Assembly: GCA_902776975.1 (NCBI GenBank)
Contig: CACYSI010000003.1
Coordinates: 1-64,000, forward strand
DNA from: an uncultured Ruminococcus sp.
GTDB lineage: Bacteria > Bacillota > Clostridia > Oscillospirales > Acutalibacteraceae
DNA length: 64,000 bases
Direction of reading: 5' to 3'
Below are positions 62,791-64,000 of the stretch, one piece after another. The translations under genes were made by a program, and so were the position numbers. The notes under the pieces are model-generated. The model saw only the letters and a list, made by a program, of their open reading frames with translations, did not search any database and was not told where the DNA came from. Every line of letters begins with the position of its first letter. Within the stretch, counting starts at the first letter, position 1.

Positions 62791-62939
62791 GCCTTCCCCT
62801 TGAGGGGAAGGTGCTGAACGAAGTGAAGCGGATGAGGTGGATGCGTTTCTGCCTTATGCCGTTAATAGATGAAGCGGAGCATTTCCGCCTAATCCGTCAC
62901 CGCCTCAGTCGGCGGGACTCCTTCCTCACAAGGGAAGGC
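62791..62939. mobile_element. MITE-like inverted pair between rplA and the L10 leader
   Basis: The left half (62791-62840, GCCTTCCCCTTGAGGGGAAGG then GCGGATGAGG) and the right half (62887-62939, CCTAATCCGTCACCGCC...GGGAAGGC) are inverted, diverged copies of the repeat family at 36106 and 57320. About 45 non-coding bases lie between. It begins 7 bases after the rplA stop, splitting rplA from rplJ. Confidence 0.6.
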
Positions 62940-62984
62940 ACAAGAAGTTATCACGCTCATCTGAGCTGATATAAATATCGCTGT

Positions 62985-63110
62985 TCTAAAGACAACAGGT
63001 TCCGTTAGGTATAATGACAAATGTCGCCTGTCGAGGAGTAAGCGTTACAGTGTGCCCAAGGGCACTGATGTGTAATGTCCGCCTCTCCTCGCAAGGGAGA
63101 GGCTTTTGCT
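62985..63110 (+). ncRNA. Ribosomal protein L10 leader
   Basis: AGACAACAGG (62990-62999) pairs through ACAGG with CCTGT of GCCTGTCGAGG (63026-63035), enclosing a GACA/TGTC hairpin (63016-63025), as in Firmicutes L10 leaders. A GTGCCC/GGGCAC stem follows, then a terminator GCCTCTCC (63081-63088) with GGGAGAGGC (63095-63103) and TTTT. L10(L12)4 binding is known to control rplJL by such leaders. The 74-codon frame within it (63014-63238) is not a gene. Confidence 0.75.
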
Positions 63111-63243
63111 TACAGGAAATGATTCGTTCAGATCCCGCCGTCAGTAGTTTCGGTTTATCAAACCGATTGCAAAAGGCGGAGATGCAACGACTCGTTGCTT
63201 TTGAACCGCGTAAATCATATTTTTATTTACGGAGGTGAATAAT

Positions 63244-63816
63244 TTGCCAAGCGCTAAGGTTTTAGAGCAGAAGAAGGCTGTTGTTGCCGAGCTCGCCGAC
63301 CGTCTCAAGAACTCTGTTACAGGTGTTCTCGTAAGCTACGAGGGTATCAACGTTGCTGATGATACAGCTATGCGTAAGGAGCTTCGTGAGGCAGGCGTCA
63401 AGTACAGCGTTGTCAAGAACACACTGCTGTCACGCGCCTGTGAGGAGGCTGAGCTGACAGGTCTGCAGACTACCCTCGAGGGTACTACCGCTGTCGCTAC
63501 CAGCGATGAGGATTATGCTGCGGCTGCCCGTATTCTGGCTGACTACGCAAAGAAGATCAAGACATTTGAGATCAAGGCAGGTTATCTCGACGGTGAGGTC
63601 GTAGACTTAGCTACTATTGATAAGCTCGCTAAGCTCCCCTCAAGAGATATGCTGCTTGCCAACGTTCTCGGCGCGTTCCAGGCTCCCATCGCTTCGTTCG
63701 CGCGCGCTATGCAGGCTATCGTCGATAAGGGCGGTGTTGAGGCTTGCTTAGCAGAGGCTGCTCCCGCGGCTGAAGAGGCTCCTGCAGAGGCTCCCGCTGA
63801 AACACCTGCTGAATAA
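63244..63816 (+). CDS. rplJ: 50S ribosomal protein L10
   Basis: A 190-residue protein starting at TTG 63244, six bases after GGAGGTG (63231-63237); the GTG at 63235 overlaps the ribosome site. It has the L10 N-terminal rRNA-binding domain (LEQKKAVVAELADRL; VKYSVVKNTLLSRA), LPSRDMLLANVLGAFQAPI, and an Ala/Pro/Glu-rich C-terminal extension. It anchors the L7/L12 stalk. rplL would be expected next but the window ends first. Confidence 0.96.
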   Translation: MPSAKVLEQKKAVVAELADRLKNSVTGVLVSYEGINVADDTAMRKELREAGVKYSVVKNTLLSRACEEAELTGLQTTLEGTTAVATSDEDYAAAARILADYAKKIKTFEIKAGYLDGEVVDLATIDKLAKLPSRDMLLANVLGAFQAPIASFARAMQAIVDKGGVEACLAEAAPAAEEAPAEAPAETPAE

Positions 63817-63820
63817 TTTT

Positions 63821-63976
63821 ATCGGCAGACTTTGATGTGTGCGAAAAAAGACGCACGCGTCCCCGCCGAGTAATTATCGGCGAACTTCGATGTGTGCGAG
63901 TTAAGACGCACGCGTCCCAGCTGAGTAATTATCGGCATACTTTTATGTGCGCGGATAAAGACGCACGCGTCCGACG
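63821..63976. repeat. 55-bp tandem repeat array after rplJ
   Basis: Units start at 63821, 63876 and 63931 with ATCGGC. Each contains ATGTG(T/C)GCG, a short A-rich loop and GACGCACGCGTCC, so every unit can form a small GTGCG/CGCAC hairpin, then GAGTAATT. The first two are complete (55 bases each), the third diverges after 63974. It fills the spacer where rplL should begin. Confidence 0.8.
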
Positions 63977-64000
63977 TCCGTGACGGAGGGTTGCCCTTCG

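Noticed and set aside
63014..63238. 74-codon frame upstream of rplJ
   Set aside because: It covers the L10 leader and its terminator; the sequence is explained by RNA structure.
63821..63976. Possible CRISPR array at the right end
   Set aside because: Whole 55-bp units are similar to one another, with no variable spacer segment.

Overview
The window is a piece of a low-to-mid GC Gram-positive chromosome, most likely a gut Ruminococcus or close relative in the Oscillospiraceae. The evidence is two secreted proteins ending in dockerin-type repeats (22521-24509, 43324-44721), a sortase/pilin locus, endospore genes (ylbJ, yqfC, yqfD), a T-box upstream of thrS, Firmicutes-type promoters and strong Shine-Dalgarno sites, and a Firmicutes-like order in rpmG-secE-nusG-rplK-rplA-rplJ and dnaG-rpoD. 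No tRNA, rRNA, CRISPR array, phage or transposase gene was recognised.

Left third (1-28 kb) is accessory and surface-oriented. It opens inside a very large protein with a hydrophobic segment and beta-repeat tail (broken by a frameshift), followed by two membrane genes, one a PrsW-type intramembrane protease. A recombination scar joins the 5' end of a surface-protein gene head-on to a TetR regulator that has lost its N-terminus. Then comes a complete pilus operon (7475-18291): class B sortase, a signal-peptidase-like protein without its Ser/Lys dyad, an FctA-type major pilin, a second class B sortase, an FctB-like minor pilin and a 1979-residue fibro-slime/Cna-B adhesin. This set matches the FCT pilus loci of group A streptococci. 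Next are a CASTOR/POLLUX-type channel, a flavodoxin lipoprotein, two gene remnants, a CotH-dockerin protein and an HMA-ABC transporter operon with DtxR-like operators.

Middle third (28-48 kb) is mostly chromosomal core: PAP2 phosphatase, asnB, sporulation genes, ymdB-like, DAK2/fakA-like, recG and thrS. It also holds three D,D-carboxypeptidase-like proteins (39188-40444, 40560-41888, 47376-48173) that have all lost catalytic residues. The first two are adjacent S11-family paralogues with complementary losses: one keeps the Ser of SxxK and lost the Lys, the other the reverse.

Right third (48-64 kb) carries rpmE, yigZ, dnaG-rpoD, argS, a ywiB-like gene, murI and the start of the ribosomal-protein/transcription cluster. 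rplA is frameshifted by an apparent 14-nt deletion. Spacers here are full of small repeats: MITE-like inverted pairs with a perfect 25-bp terminal repeat, hairpin elements whose stems show compensatory changes between copies, heptamer-rich palindromes and a 55-bp tandem array. Regulatory RNA signals are a threonine T-box, an L10 leader and a pair of related motifs likely to be L1 autoregulatory sites. Functions are read from motifs by eye; no database search was run.
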